Shown: positions 23,631 through 35,600 of the stretch, piece by piece
How the letters are laid out: the number at the start of each line of letters is the position of its first letter
How positions within the stretch are numbered: position 1 is the first letter of the stretch
Assembly (NCBI GenBank): GCA_013399115.1
Contig: VXAA01004303.1
Span: 186,787 to 250,786, forward strand
From: Anseranas semipalmata
Taxonomy: Eukaryota > Chordata > Aves > Anseriformes > Anseranatidae
Length of the DNA stretch: 64,000 bases
Direction of reading: 5' to 3'
Notes under the pieces: generated by a model
What the model was told of the DNA's origin: nothing
What the model saw: only the letters and a program-made list of their open reading frames with translations
Databases searched by the model: none
Translations under genes and position numbers: made by a program

Positions 23631-25303
23631 GTGAGACTAAACTTAAGGCTCAGCTTCAATCTTGTAGACAGTTCCTCTGAAACACCTTTTTTCTGTATTA
23701 ATGCTTCATATTTCTTCTCCATAGTCCCAACTGCACAGGTAATCACAACATTTAGAGATCTCTCTGCTCTATAAAAGTTCTGGTACGTTGCCTTTCATTT
23801 AGGTAAGCAGGACAAGCGATTAGTTTCTCCACCCCTGTATTCCTACATATATTGTCTCCGTCTGGGAAACTGGATTTATGCCTGCTTTTTCATTTTATGT
23901 GTAAGTGCCTGACTTTGTAACTGGCACCTACATTTGTACTTCTGTCACTTGCTCAATAGTTACCTTCAGTCCCTTTTGTTCATACAGCTGTCACTTTTTG
24001 ATTCACTGGAGTTTGTGAACTCTCTCATGTACAGAACTTTTTCCATTGCAGGGGCTGTTTTTACAGGGATTGTTTGTAGTTGCTTCTGGACAGAACCAGC
24101 TTATAAATGGGATAAATATCTAGTATATCAAGACAAGGCTGAATTGCTAATCTCTACAAACAAGTTCTTCATGGTTTGCAAGAACCATGGTTTTTCATGG
24201 TTTTGCCTCACTTCTAGCCCGTTCCACAGTAGCGATAAAAAGGCACAAATAGAAAAGTTACTGTGAACTGTAATTGTTGTGAAAAAGTCACAGGAGATGA
24301 CCACCATGAGAGAACTTCAGCACAGTTTGAGATTCTTTTGCTGGAACCTCCCTGCTGTGTTCTTGCTTAATGTCAGCTAGCCACTGTGATTTGGACTGTA
24401 GCAGGCAACTTGTGTTTAAATGACTGATAAGCTTGAGCGGTTTTGGCAGTGGCTTGGATTGAGTGGCATATCCAGCTGACTGCTGATAAGTGTCCTTTGC
24501 TCTATAAAGTAGAGTGAGGAGGATTGGACTGCATGAACAGATGGTGCCCAGATGTACTGTGTAGTACAGATTTTTCCCAATACTCCTTCATTTCAAAACA
24601 GCTGAGTATCACTTCATGGAACCTACAGATGTCTGAAAGGGCAACAGAACAGACACTGCAATTGAAAAATGAAAAATAATCGTGGGCTGATGAGTGTTGC
24701 ATTACAGGCTCACAGTCCTGTCCAAAACTAGAGCAGAATAGGACATATTGCTGAAGTTTGAATTAGGAGAAGGAGCCCTGATTTCAGATAAATATGACTA
24801 CTAATAATTTATTCATAAATTGTCAAGTAGTTTTAGATATTGCCAAATATTTTGTCTATTTGCTGCTGCTAAGTATAGCAAAGGATTTTTCATGCTGAGT
24901 AGCTTTTACTTCTGTCATTGCCTGGATACCTTGGAGAATAAATATTTTCTCTGCAGCTGCAATACCTGTCCTTTTGGTCAATGTTGTTTGATACAAGGTG
25001 TGAGAAAGTATATCAAGTGATGATATTTAATATGTTACATTACTTTTATGGACAATCTAAATTTCGATTGCAACTTTTCTGACTAGAAAAAGATCTTCTT
25101 CCTTATGCAAAACATCACATCATCTTATGATTCTTAAATAATACAGCTAGTAATCACAGAAACTGATGTGAAGGCCAGTAGAAGTGTTTCAGTGAGGTGT
25201 CACCTCTAAACAGTGGTGTTCATGGGTGTAAGGGAAGGATTTGTGTGGTGGAACTGTAAAAGACAGTTTTTCTAAACAAACCTTGTGCTCTCTCCTGCGT
25301 TAG
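23631..25303 (+). other. PPP1R12B: Intron 11
   Basis: Begins gtgaga and ends gcgttag. No exon, RNA gene or recognisable repeat was seen. Confidence 0.85.
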
Positions 25304-25429
25304 AGAATCAGCTGTTAACATAGTGCGGAGTGGCTCCTACACTCGGCAGCCGTGGAGGGATGAATCAAAGGGAAACGAAGCTCCCCATTCTGGTGCTCCT
25401 ACTACCTACGTATCTACATACTTGAAAAG
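25304..25429 (+). CDS. PPP1R12B: PPP1R12B exon 12: VRSGSYTR segment
   Basis: Window residues 415-457, 126 nt, phase 2 at both ends. It encodes RESAVNIVRSGSYTRQPWRD, ESKGNEAPHSGAPTTY and VSTYLK. It matches human MYPT2 RESAVNLVRSGSYTRQLWRDEAKGNE and STYLKR (from memory). Acceptor ctgcgttag|aga, donor aaaag|gtatgc. It can join in frame to any of the next three exons. Confidence 0.95.
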
Positions 25430-28400
25430 GTATGCCCAATTCTCTTTTACATAGGTTCCCAGCAGTCAGTTCTACTCTTAGCATGCCTCCCAAACTTCAA
25501 CCTTTTGCCTTCTGCTCACTGCATAAGTGTAATTGGCCTTTGAGACCCTCTTCTTCTGAGACCAGGAAATAAAAAATAAGATTTGTCAACATATGTCATG
25601 CTAAACGGTCTTTTTAAAGACTGTCGCTTTTGTTGACTTATAAATTGTTGAATGGAATTTAAATACTCTTGTTCACATAATTCAAATGCGAAATGTTTTT
25701 TCTCAGTTTTATGTTAGTATTATGGTTAGATAATAAAAGGGAAATTGATCATAAAAAAAGAGTAATTACAGTTTGAAATCAGTGTTCAAGTAGCTATTAA
25801 CAGGTAAGTTGTAGCTTAGCTATGATTTTGGTTTACATTAGTATATGTTTGTGGCATCAAGATTATCAGAAAAATGGTGTTCTTATGCGTGACTTATGGC
25901 ACATGTTAAAGAGTGTGACTGATGTCTCCAACCATTTTCTCGTGGCAGTAAGGAAGCAGTTTCTGCACAGTGTACATGAAATTGTAGAGGCAATTTCTGA
26001 TTGCTGGTAGACTAGCCAAGCAGAATCAGAAAAGCAATGTTGTGCATAACTTCTATAATTGTCAGTATCTTTTACCTCTCTGGAAGGCAGAGGCTCAGTT
26101 TCCTTGAAGTTCCAGATAATGGCCATCTCTGACTGAGGTGAATGAGTGGCCTGCTCTGGTAAGGCAGATAATGCATAACTGGGCTTTTATCCATGTTGTG
26201 AGAAGGAGGATCAGTACTTTCTGCAAGTACTGCACCATCACATCACCTTTATTTTAGCTAGTACTGGAAACCGTCACAACAGCATGTATAAATTTGTCAT
26301 GCTGCAAAGCCATTTGTGCTTATGGAAAAGGGCAGAAATGTTTCAAGGTTTTAGATTGCTTCACCAAATTCTAGACCCTGAACTAAATAACTGTCCTGAA
26401 GGTGGAACAATCGCTTGAGATTTAGGAAGAGGCATGTTTTTTGTGTTCTAGTACTCATGCTGGTAGGGCTGAGTTCTGTTCTAGGATATGTCTGTCCAAT
26501 TGCTGAGCACATACAAGCCCATTTCCACAAAAGGTGAAACAGATAGCCACTTCAAGCAGTAGACTTCCTGATCTGCTGATCCATTCCAGTGACTTCACAT
26601 CTATCCTGGGACATGATGACAGGTCAACCTCCATAGCTCTCAAAAGGCAGTTCGACAAGCAGCAGCTGATTACATTGGAAAACTTTTGCCTCTTGCAGCT
26701 GGCATGCCTTACTGTTCCCTAGTATGAGAGCCAGTCTAGTCAGTAACATCACTGAAAGGGTTGTCTGTTGAAATTTTACAAACATTGACTGTTGATCTCA
26801 TCTAGTCCAGAACTAGATTTAATACTACATTCACATAGTTGTACTGTATTTCCTTGGTTAAAACATAGAGAGACCAGCTAAGGCTTTGGCTGGCAGTGGT
26901 ATTTTGCTAATAAAAATATCCTGACGCAAAGGCTGAATTCTGGCCTTTTGTAGGAGGGTGCTGTATTATAAGCAATTACAGAGAATAACTTTGCCAACTA
27001 AGGAATAAAGGGTAGGGATATGTGTACTTTCTTTATAGACACCAGCAGTTTTGTATGATTTTACAAACAGTAAAACCATGATCAATTTGCCCTCTGTCTC
27101 CTAATGGTTTTCTGTAGAAGAGCACAGAAAAATTAAACGTAATTGTATTGAACCTCTGATTTCTCCAGCCTTGTGCATCAGCCTCTAAGATGAGAAAGGG
27201 AACCTGCTGCTTGTTAAGGATAAGCTCTTTGTCACTGGAGTTTTGTTAATATTTGGAAAACACAACTCCAAAGGATAAAAGCTCATCCTGAGAAAGAATT
27301 AAAGTGAACATGACATACGTACATGCTACTGACAGGACAACTACTGTGCATCTGCATTTCCCCTTTACCTTAGCATTTAACTAATCTCCATAAAGATACC
27401 TAGTTACGTTCTGCAAGCACTTTATATGACCCGTAAACAACAGCAACAGATCATCTTAAAATGTTGAAAATGGCTTTTCTGCTAAATGGGGACAAAATAG
27501 CTTGCGCTAACTTCGCAAATGCACTTCAGCTTTAGTTGAAGCAAATGTTAAACCTCTTTCTCTAATGGTAGGGATTGTCATTCATTCTGCTTTCTCTCTG
27601 GGTGTACCACTAGTGAAAAAATTCACAAAACGCTTTTCTGACAGCCTGTTCTCCATTTTAGTGCATGTTGGCCTTTGAACAGCCAGTTCACAGCAGCTGT
27701 ACGTTAAAGTGTTTGGAGGGGAACTGGTGTTGCAGATTGAATTAATTCAGCATCCTTCCGTTGACATCAGCCATAAGAGATGCCTCACACCAAAATGAAA
27801 TCACTCTTTCACAGTTTTCTTCTTCATTTTGCATATTTGCAGATACTTCTTACTATTTTTGTTGACATAAAAACCATCACAGTAAGTCAGGCCAACAGTC
27901 CATGCAGCCCAGACTCCATCAGCAACTGGTTTTGAAAAACAAGTTGCAAAAGCTGGAGTAACTTAAGAGCAGCTTTCCCCCCTACCCTTGCTTTCAGTAA
28001 TCATTAATTTAGGAGCCGGGGTCATGCTTAGGCCATTGTTCTTACCAGTGACCGCTGTGACCCACTTCCTTAAGCAAATCCCATTTTGCTCCCTGCAACA
28101 CTCTGTGGCAGCGTTTAGAAAAGAAAAGAAAAAAAAATACGTATTTTGGGCAAACCTTTTTTGTTAGTATATGTTGAAGCCTCTTAAGGTTTTTAAGATT
28201 TTTTTTAATTTCACTTGCCTTAGCTGCTTCCAGAAGTATTCTTTTTACTGACTTGAAATGTTGCTTTCCATTTCATTGCTTATTCCCTGATGTCTATGTT
28301 ATGGTGATTATGTTAGAGAATGAATAGCAGCGTGTCAGTGCCTTTATTTCTAATGTTGGATTTTTTAGCTTAAATTCATAATCCTCCTTTTTACAGATTC

Positions 28401-30701
28401 ATATGAACACAGCTGTTGATTAACAAGATTTTCCAGCTAACTTTTTTCTTGTGATTTTCTGGTCCTGTTCGCATCAACTGTGAACAATTGAATAAATGCC
28501 TTAGAGTCCTCCTCAAACTGTGCAATGCCACCCATGCAAGGTGACGGGGTGGGGAGGTGAATTCCTGTACAGCTGGCAATGCCTTGGCTCCCTTCTCATG
28601 AGCAGGAATGAGTGAGCGATGCTCCAGCACCACCTTTCCCTCCGACCCGGGGCATGTGCATGTAGGAGTTGGCCCAATGTCATCACCATGCTCTTCTCCT
28701 CCATTCCCTCTTCTTCCCCTCTCAGTTCCCCCACATCTCTGCTCTCCAGACACCAGGTGCTCCTTCCATCCTGTTGTCTCCTCTTTTCAGCCACTGCCTT
28801 TTTGCTTCTGAAAAACTTGTCAGGTCTCAATCAATAACCCTCCCATTTCCTCCCCGACCAAATTCCTTGTCTCTTTTGCAGCCACCCCTCGCACCGCAGC
28901 CTCTCTGCCTTGGGTTCTCCTAGGATGGTGCCACATCGACTCTGCTCCCCCCAGGGTTGCCTCCAGCTTTTCCCAGCCTCCTGCTCTTGTTCATTCCCCT
29001 GGTGCATGCTCCACTGCAGTCGTCATCTAAGTACACCAGGCCCTGATTTCTCCCCCTCATTTCTGCAACTTCACGGCTGCTTGCTCTGCACGCCCACACC
29101 AGCCAGGTTTAGCTCCCTGCTCTTACCCTCCTCCCAGCCCATCTCCAAGGCTTCGCCTTTTCCTTTGGTGCAGAGAGCCAAGAAGGGGAGGCAGTTTCTT
29201 CCAAAATGACTTCCTGTTCCCCCATGCTCCGAGCAGGGGCTGGCTTTCCAGAGGAAGCATTGTTTAGGGTTCGGTGGAGGTTGCTACCTGGTGACAATAA
29301 TTTGCTTGTTCCTTTGTGACCTGGATATGGCAAGCAGCCATCAACTGAAGAGCCCAAATGTAATGTTCCTCCCCATGGAGGCCTTTCAGGATGCTCCAGT
29401 CTCTCCTTTGGCTGTCTAGGGACCAGCTGCTTGTTCTGGGCTGGCTGGGAGCCTTGGCATATAAAACTGATTTGCAAACAGAGTGCCTAAGTGAATTGGA
29501 CTGGTTCCTTCCTCTGACCTCCTGTCCTTGGCTGTTGTCCTGCCCCTTTCAAGTTTTATTTCAGCCTCAGGCTACTCTCTCAGACTCTCGCTGTAGTGCT
29601 AACTTCCAGTTCCAGTCCAGTTACCCTGGCTTTCCCATAAATCTGCAGTTCTTTGTGCTGCTCTGCTTTTCCTCTAGGTCAGCTTTTATTCCTGATGCGT
29701 TTTGTCAACCACTTTCCTCCATGTGTGCTTGCATGGGAAACATTAGGATGCAGGAGGTGAGACGCAGCCTTCCTAGCCTTTGATCCCGCAGACAGCCCAG
29801 TCTGACCAGTAGCAGCCAGGAGTACCAGTTGCTGGGTGTGGCAGGATCCTAGATCATGCATGCATGATCGTTTTCCCTGTGCAGACAGCAAGCAGCCTGT
29901 ATATGGGGCTGTGGCACATGCGGTATGGAGGTTTTGTCAGATTTCATCAAGTCTGTTTTTAGAGGTGTGCGACATAGCCCGCTTAGGGAGGATTTTTTTC
30001 TGACAAAGCAAAAGGATACATCCTCACATGAGAGCCCTTCTCCTTTTCTCCAAAGTATGAGCAGTTACAGCTTTTCAGTAGTAATGGTTTTAAGGGTTTT
30101 GCATTAAAATGGCAAAATATGTATTTCCCTTGCTCATTCTTGAATATTTTTGGACAGTTTTGGTAGTGGTTTTCCAGATACACAGAGTAGGTGCCAAATG
30201 TGCCTTAAAAAAAAAAAAATTAGAGCCTGAACCGTTCATCTTTGCCAAAGCTTTTAGCCACTGAAAACAGGTTCTTAAAACTGGAAGTACTGGGCATCTG
30301 TAGGAGGTGAGGCAGCCAGACCTGCTTATGTCACTCTCTCCTTCCCTGCTTTAAGCAACCCGATCCTTGCTCATTGTTTCTACCTTTCCCCGGTACACAG
30401 GGGTGCTCTGGGTGTGCCGCTTCCACTGCGGTAGGACTTTTCCTTTCCCTGATCTTCACTGATTCACCTCCACGCCGTTATTCTCTTGCTGAAACTCAGC
30501 TGGGCTTAGCTAAGAGGTGTGCTGCTTGCACTAGCCTGCGTGTGAGTGATCCGCAGCGACTCTGGTGTACTCTAATCTCCTTGCATACACTCTGCTAAGA
30601 TGTAATACTCGCTCCCTTTTTCAGCTGAGAGCCCAGCTGTGGTGATGTTCTGTTGAATATTTACTGTGCTCTGAAGGACGTGATTTTGTGATGTTTTACA
30701 G
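25430..30701 (+). other. PPP1R12B: Intron 12
   Basis: 5.3 kb before the central-insert-like exon. It contains a probable ancient CR1 fragment (27874-28118) and a pyrimidine-rich, higher-GC stretch at about 28600-29800. Strand asymmetry in that stretch produces several open frames on both strands, none convincing. Confidence 0.85.
27874..28118 (-). mobile_element. Probable ancient CR1 fragment, antisense
   Basis: Blocks such as agtaagtcaggccaacagtc with catgcagcccagactccatc, and ctccctgcaacactctgtgg, follow the order of the same ancient CR1 lineage seen at 20838-21472 (antisense gtccatctagcccagtatcc and acatcctctggcaag type segments). The copy is highly diverged. Confidence 0.5.
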
Positions 30702-30887
30702 TGCTTCATTTGGTAGAAGTAGTGACCTCAGCAGTCCCTACATTTCAGCCAGTCGCAATACATCTCTAGCTACCTCACCCACTACCATTGGCTCATCTAC
30801 CTCATTGAGCACCCCGTGGCAACCTGTCTCTGCCTGTCCCACACCTCTCGGTGCGAACACTACTGCATCAGCCCGCCAATATACCAG
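30702..30887 (+). CDS. PPP1R12B: PPP1R12B exon 13: central-insert-like exon, likely a cassette
   Basis: Window residues 457-519, 186 nt, phase 2-2. Joined to exon 12 it reads YLKSASFGRSSDLSSPY and continues as a Ser/Thr/Pro-rich stretch ending SARQYT. MYPT1 has an alternatively spliced central-insert exon beginning HKSCSFGRRQDD (from memory), so this looks like the MYPT2 counterpart. The human MYPT2 sequence I recall runs from STYLK directly into RTPHKSQ without it. Borders are good: ttttacag|tgc and accag|gtaacg. Length divisible by 3 fits a cassette exon. What is seen is the open frame and splice sites; skipping is inferred. Confidence 0.85.
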
Positions 30888-31447
30888 GTAACGGCTCACC
30901 GCTGAGATAAAGCTGCAGAAAATCAGCATTTGGGTTGGAAGTTCTGAATTCTGGAATGGATTATGGATTGGAAATGTACTTCCACAGGGGAAACGCTGAT
31001 AAGAAATTCCAGAGTGGTTACATTGGACAGTTTCGGTAGTGTGTATGCACCAGGAAACAGTTAGCAGCCCATACGTGACCTTAGCTTCTTCCCTCGCTGG
31101 AGGGGTCGGCTGTGCGCTCTTAACACCCCGGTACAGTCACAAGGTGCTGCTCAGGCCACTCTTGGGCATTCACTGTACAAGCTCTTGGAGTTCGTTCCTT
31201 CTGCCTATTCGCCAGTTGCATTTTCTAATCATTTTTGCTGCAAACAGGGATGTGAAGACTAACTGTGAATTCCTCCTACTTATTCTTCTACAAGATTTTA
31301 AAAACTCATTTTCATGTGTGCTATTCCCTTCAAAAAGACAAATGCAGAACAAGGAGAATGAGCTGCCAGTGTTCCCTCGAGGTGGCTGGTCTCAGTTAGC
31401 AGTTGAGTTCACTTGCTTTGCTTTCCATTATGTCTTCTCTATTTCAG
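30888..31447 (+). other. PPP1R12B: Intron 13
   Basis: 560 bp between gtaacg and tttcag, separating the two 186-nt exons. Nothing else was recognised. Confidence 0.85.
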
Positions 31448-31633
31448 AGCCCCTTTCAGGCAACAAACTGATTCTGCTGTAGAGAAAAATACAGAGGGCC
31501 TCTCTGCTAGCACCCCCCTAGGTGTAATCACAAATCGTGCTATACTTGGCTCTGCTAATGGTATTGCGAATGCCGGTGCTGCCTCAACTACAGGAAAGGA
31601 CTTCTCAGCTGAGGAAGCCAGGGAGCGCAGAAG
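31448..31633 (+). CDS. PPP1R12B: PPP1R12B exon 14: central region, TPLGVITN
   Basis: Window residues 519-581, 186 nt, phase 2-2. It encodes APFRQQTDSAVEKNTEGLSA, STPLGVITNRAILGSANGIA, NAGAASTTGKDFSAEE and ARERR. Human MYPT2 has SSSTPLCVITNRPLPSTANG and EAREKRRS at the same place (from memory). Acceptor tttcag|agc, donor agaag|gttagt. It is exactly the same length and phase class as the preceding exon. Confidence 0.94.
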
Positions 31634-32301
31634 GTTAGTGAGCAGAGTGCCGGTGCGTTTCGTTCCTCCTCTGGGATCAGATCTCACGTGGTGGCGATGG
31701 TGGGGGTGTAAGAACCGTTTTTTAGGCGCTGCGTGAAGTTACAGGCTGCTGCCCCTGCTCCATTTTAAGGTTTTGAACCAAGTCCTCACTGGGTTGAAGG
31801 TTAAATTTAGTTTCATGATGTTCTGCTTATCCTTTCAGTGTGTCTCGGCCTTTTTCTTCAGTAGTCATCTCTGCTACTCATCTCAGTCCCTAAGGCCTCT
31901 GTGTATAGAGGGACAGACAGCGCAGTAGCCACTTGCAGTAGGTTCTGTAACATGAATCCCCTCCTAAAAGAACTTTGGACTGAGATGCATTCGGACAAAA
32001 ATGCATCCCTCTGATTCTTCTCAGCTGAGTTTACATACGTCCCAATGGAGACATCTTTGCTGCACAAGTCCCCTAGGTCCCTCTGTTGTTAGTGCGGGGA
32101 AAACAAACGCTCCTGGAGCGTGTAGATGTGTGATACAGGAGGAGATGGACCGCACTCCAGCAGCATACGGTTCTTTCTGTTGACTATAAACAAATGTTTA
32201 GCACAAAGGTAGAAGTCTGCCACATACAAGCAAGGCTATTCTAGCAGTAGCAGCATTTTGAATTAATCCGAATCTAGCTGGTGGTATGTCTTTCTTTTAC
32301 T

Positions 32302-32686
32302 GTATGAAATTATGAAGACACACTGAGGGAGCTGGGGTTGTTCAGCCTGGAGAAGAGAAGGCTCCGGCCAGACCTTACAGCGGCCTTCAGTGCCTAAAGG
32401 GGGCTGCAGGAAGGCTGGGGAGGGACTCTTGGGCAGGGGGTGTGGTGAGGAGTAATGGTTTTAAACTAAAAGAGGGTAGATTTAGATTGGCTATAAGGAA
32501 GACATTCTTCACTATGAGGGTGGTGAGGCACTGGAGCAGGCTGCCCCATCCCTACAAGTGTTCAAGGCCAGGCTGGATGGGGCTTCGGGCAACCTGGTCT
32601 AATGGAAGATGTCCCTGCCCATGGCAGGGGGGGTTGGAACTGGAGGATCTTTAAGGTCCCTTCCAACCCAAAGCATTCTATGATTT
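32302..32686 (+). mobile_element. CR1 LINE 3' end, comparatively young
   Basis: This is a clear CR1 3' copy: ctgagggagctggggttgtt, cagcctggagaagagaaggc, tagatttagattggctataa, gtggtgaggcactggagcag, and ccctgcccatggcagggggg, ending CATTCTATGATTTT. Compared with the consensus as I recall it, about 20-25 bp are missing between the gcaggctgcc and ccatccc blocks. It is the least diverged repeat in the window and lies in the large intron after exon 14. Confidence 0.95.
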
Positions 32687-35600
32687 TAAGACTGGGGAAC
32701 TATAAACCTGGGATAGTTGGTACTCTTTTCAAAGGAAATTTACCTTGTGTGTGTAAGTATGGAGTATCAAGCGATCCATATTTATTCCTGCAAAGAGGTT
32801 AACTTTTGAAAGATCTGTCCCTTCTGATTGCATTGATGAAAGTAGGTGTTAATAAATAAAATGCAGTGATGAACTGTGTATTTCTAATTAGCAGCCAGTT
32901 CATGGAGTGTTTCCAGTAACTAGATTCTTCCAAACTAAAATAATAACTTCTCCTTGAAATACAGACCTTCCTGAGTGTGGAGATAGATAGTACTCTGACA
33001 TATTTTAAATGGCCTCAAGCCAAAGGATGTGAAAAGCAATAATGGAAATTATCAGCTTGTAAAGATAAAGATGGTAGGGCTCTGAAGTGCCATGTAATCT
33101 GCAGTCAGCCACATGACCTCTCCAGTGGAGGGAGGGCGTGCTTGCTGCGTGCTTCTCTTTGCTTCAGCTGCAACGGATCCAAGAAAGAAGGCTAGTCTGT
33201 GCTATTTGGAAAATATTCAAGACTTACAAGGTTGTACAGTTTTGTTTTTTTTCTGGGTCTAGCATTTGAAGGTATTGCAAGTGTTCTTGTTGAACCACGT
33301 TCATCAACTCTGTATGCAGGGAAAAAAATTTGAAATAGGTACTGCAGAGTGTCTGTTTTGTCTGTAAGAACACTTAGTTACTACTAGGAGTCCTCTGCAT
33401 GCTCCTAGTTGTTTTGCTAGGGTCAGTTGGCTTGATGTCATTTGCAGTTGAATTGAGATGAGCTGCCAAAGATACTCCTGGTGCAAAGAGAGATTGTGCA
33501 AGAGGACAGTGTGTGTGTTGTGCTTTCAGTTCACACTTCAGACCGTTTCACAAGAGTATCTCTATTTTGGCAAGCCCAGAATAAAGTTGCGGAAGCTTTA
33601 GATTCTTCCCAGGAGAAGCGGTCTCCACAAAACCCACCAGACTTCTGGCACTGTCTCCAGACAGGGAGCTTGACTGTGACAGTACTTGTAAATGCCAAAA
33701 AGATCATCTATTAATATCACTGCATTGGCATTTATTGCCGAATCAGTTTCTATAAATAATATAGGAGATCTGTTTGTCTCCTGCATTTTTATTAGTGAAC
33801 AATCTCTTACAAACTATGCTAATGCAGAGATCAACACCAGAAAATTCCTCCCACCTTTAACTGATGCTTTGAAACTACTGAGGGAAAAAACACAGCAATG
33901 ATGCATTGTGCTTATGGGTGGAGGAAACCTTACTTATGAGTGTATGTTCTAGCAGCAGGATATACTGACAGAGTAACTGCCTGCACATGTCGAACTAGGA
34001 AACGTAGACTTGGAGAAACAGGAGAGGTCACCTAAATGGGAAAAGCTTATTTTGGAAGGAGGCCAAATTCAGTAAAATAAAATAAGAAAGGAAAATGGCA
34101 ACCAGTTGTCAGGGAAGCACTGTATGGATTTCGGTTCCTACCGGCAGCTGTTACAGTAGCATTTGGTCTGCTTCAGTGTTTCCAAAGCTCCAGCTTTCTC
34201 TTAGCAACAAAAACAAAAACAAGCTTATCATCTAATATTAGATCACAGGGATGTCTCCTAAGTTGTAGCCTTAAATTATCTGCGTGAAGCCAAAAGGTTA
34301 AAGCAGAAGATTCTGTTAGGTCTGGGGAGGAATGAGCAGCAAAGTGCTCTGGAGTACTGTTCTGCATCCCCTGCCAGCTGCCCTTGCCCTGGCCCACCGT
34401 AGCATTTCATCTGTGGTCTTCTACCTGCTGCACGTGTCGGCTGCCTAAAACCTAAACTGGTCAGCAAACGCTCCAGTAGCTGGAAAATAGTGTGAGTCGT
34501 ACCCTGTGTCTTTAAGAAGGGGAGGAAAAGAAAAAGACAAAAGCAAAGCGGGCAGCTTGGAGGAACGTAAGGCAGTCTGTCTGCCTGGAGCGGCCATGGC
34601 AAACTGCTGCCTGCTGCTAGAGCCGGGTGGCTTGGACACTGAGCCGGGCTGCTGCCGTGCGTATTTACATGTACCCAGCTGCACGGTCAGCCTCCCTTAA
34701 TTCTGCTGCAGCACTGCGGTGTGCTGACGCTGAGAGGCTGGAAATACGCCATCTTCCAGAATCGATATTTTTGCCAGGCAATTTCTTCTTGCTTTTTCTG
34801 TGGGAACTTCGGAGCCAGCGGTGAACATTGCCATTGGGCTATTTTGATGATCTCCTGCCAGGGCCAAGCTGTCTCACATTGCAAATGCATTTGTCCAGCT
34901 GAACTCTAAACAACACTGGCCCTGAGGGTGAATTACAAGCGTGGGGATGCTGTGCATCCACTATCTCACGTAGATCCTGTTCTTCCCGGTGCGAAGCTGA
35001 CATCCCTTTGGTTTCTGCTTGGTGCAGGCAGGTGGTGGGGATTCAGGGGGCTGCAGCCCACTGCTGGATTATCCGCCTTTATCCAAGATGACAGCGGCCT
35101 CTAGTGCCGCTGAAAGCTCCTTTGCAAAGTTCACCTGCGATCTTGTCCTTGTTGTTCGAGTGCCACGCTGCGCGGCCGCCTCTCCCCCGGGAGCCCCGCG
35201 CCGCAGCAGGCAGCCGAGCAATGCAGGAGGTCTCGCCGGGCCGGAATGTGGCTTGTGCCATGAGATGTCTGGTGCTGAAAGGAAGGTCTTGGGGGTCCGG
35301 GCCTCTCCAAAGCCTTTTGTACAACTGCTCTGGTTCCCTGGTTAGCTGTTGTGTGCGGTGAGACGAGCTTTCCCCAAGAACTTCTGAAGGGCAGGTCCCG
35401 AGTCTGTGTTCTCAGTTGTGCGACTGCTTTAAAAAGACATTCTTGAATTCGAAGTCACGCCTGTTTTTGTCAGAATTAGGAATTGAATCTGTCCTTCCTC
35501 TTTTTTTCCCCATCCACTTTGTTTATACAATTGCATTTTGCAATTGTATGTGTTCTTCCTGTTCCTCAGGAAGGTTCTAGCAAGGTGGTAGTACTTGCCA

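Noticed and set aside
28391..29783. Cluster of overlapping open frames on both strands
   Set aside because: Explained by a pyrimidine-rich + strand that is poor in stop codons. No frame shows splice borders or family motifs.
32442..32802. Open frames around 32.5 kb
   Set aside because: They fall inside and beside the CR1 3' end (32302-32686), which is a non-coding truncated fragment here.
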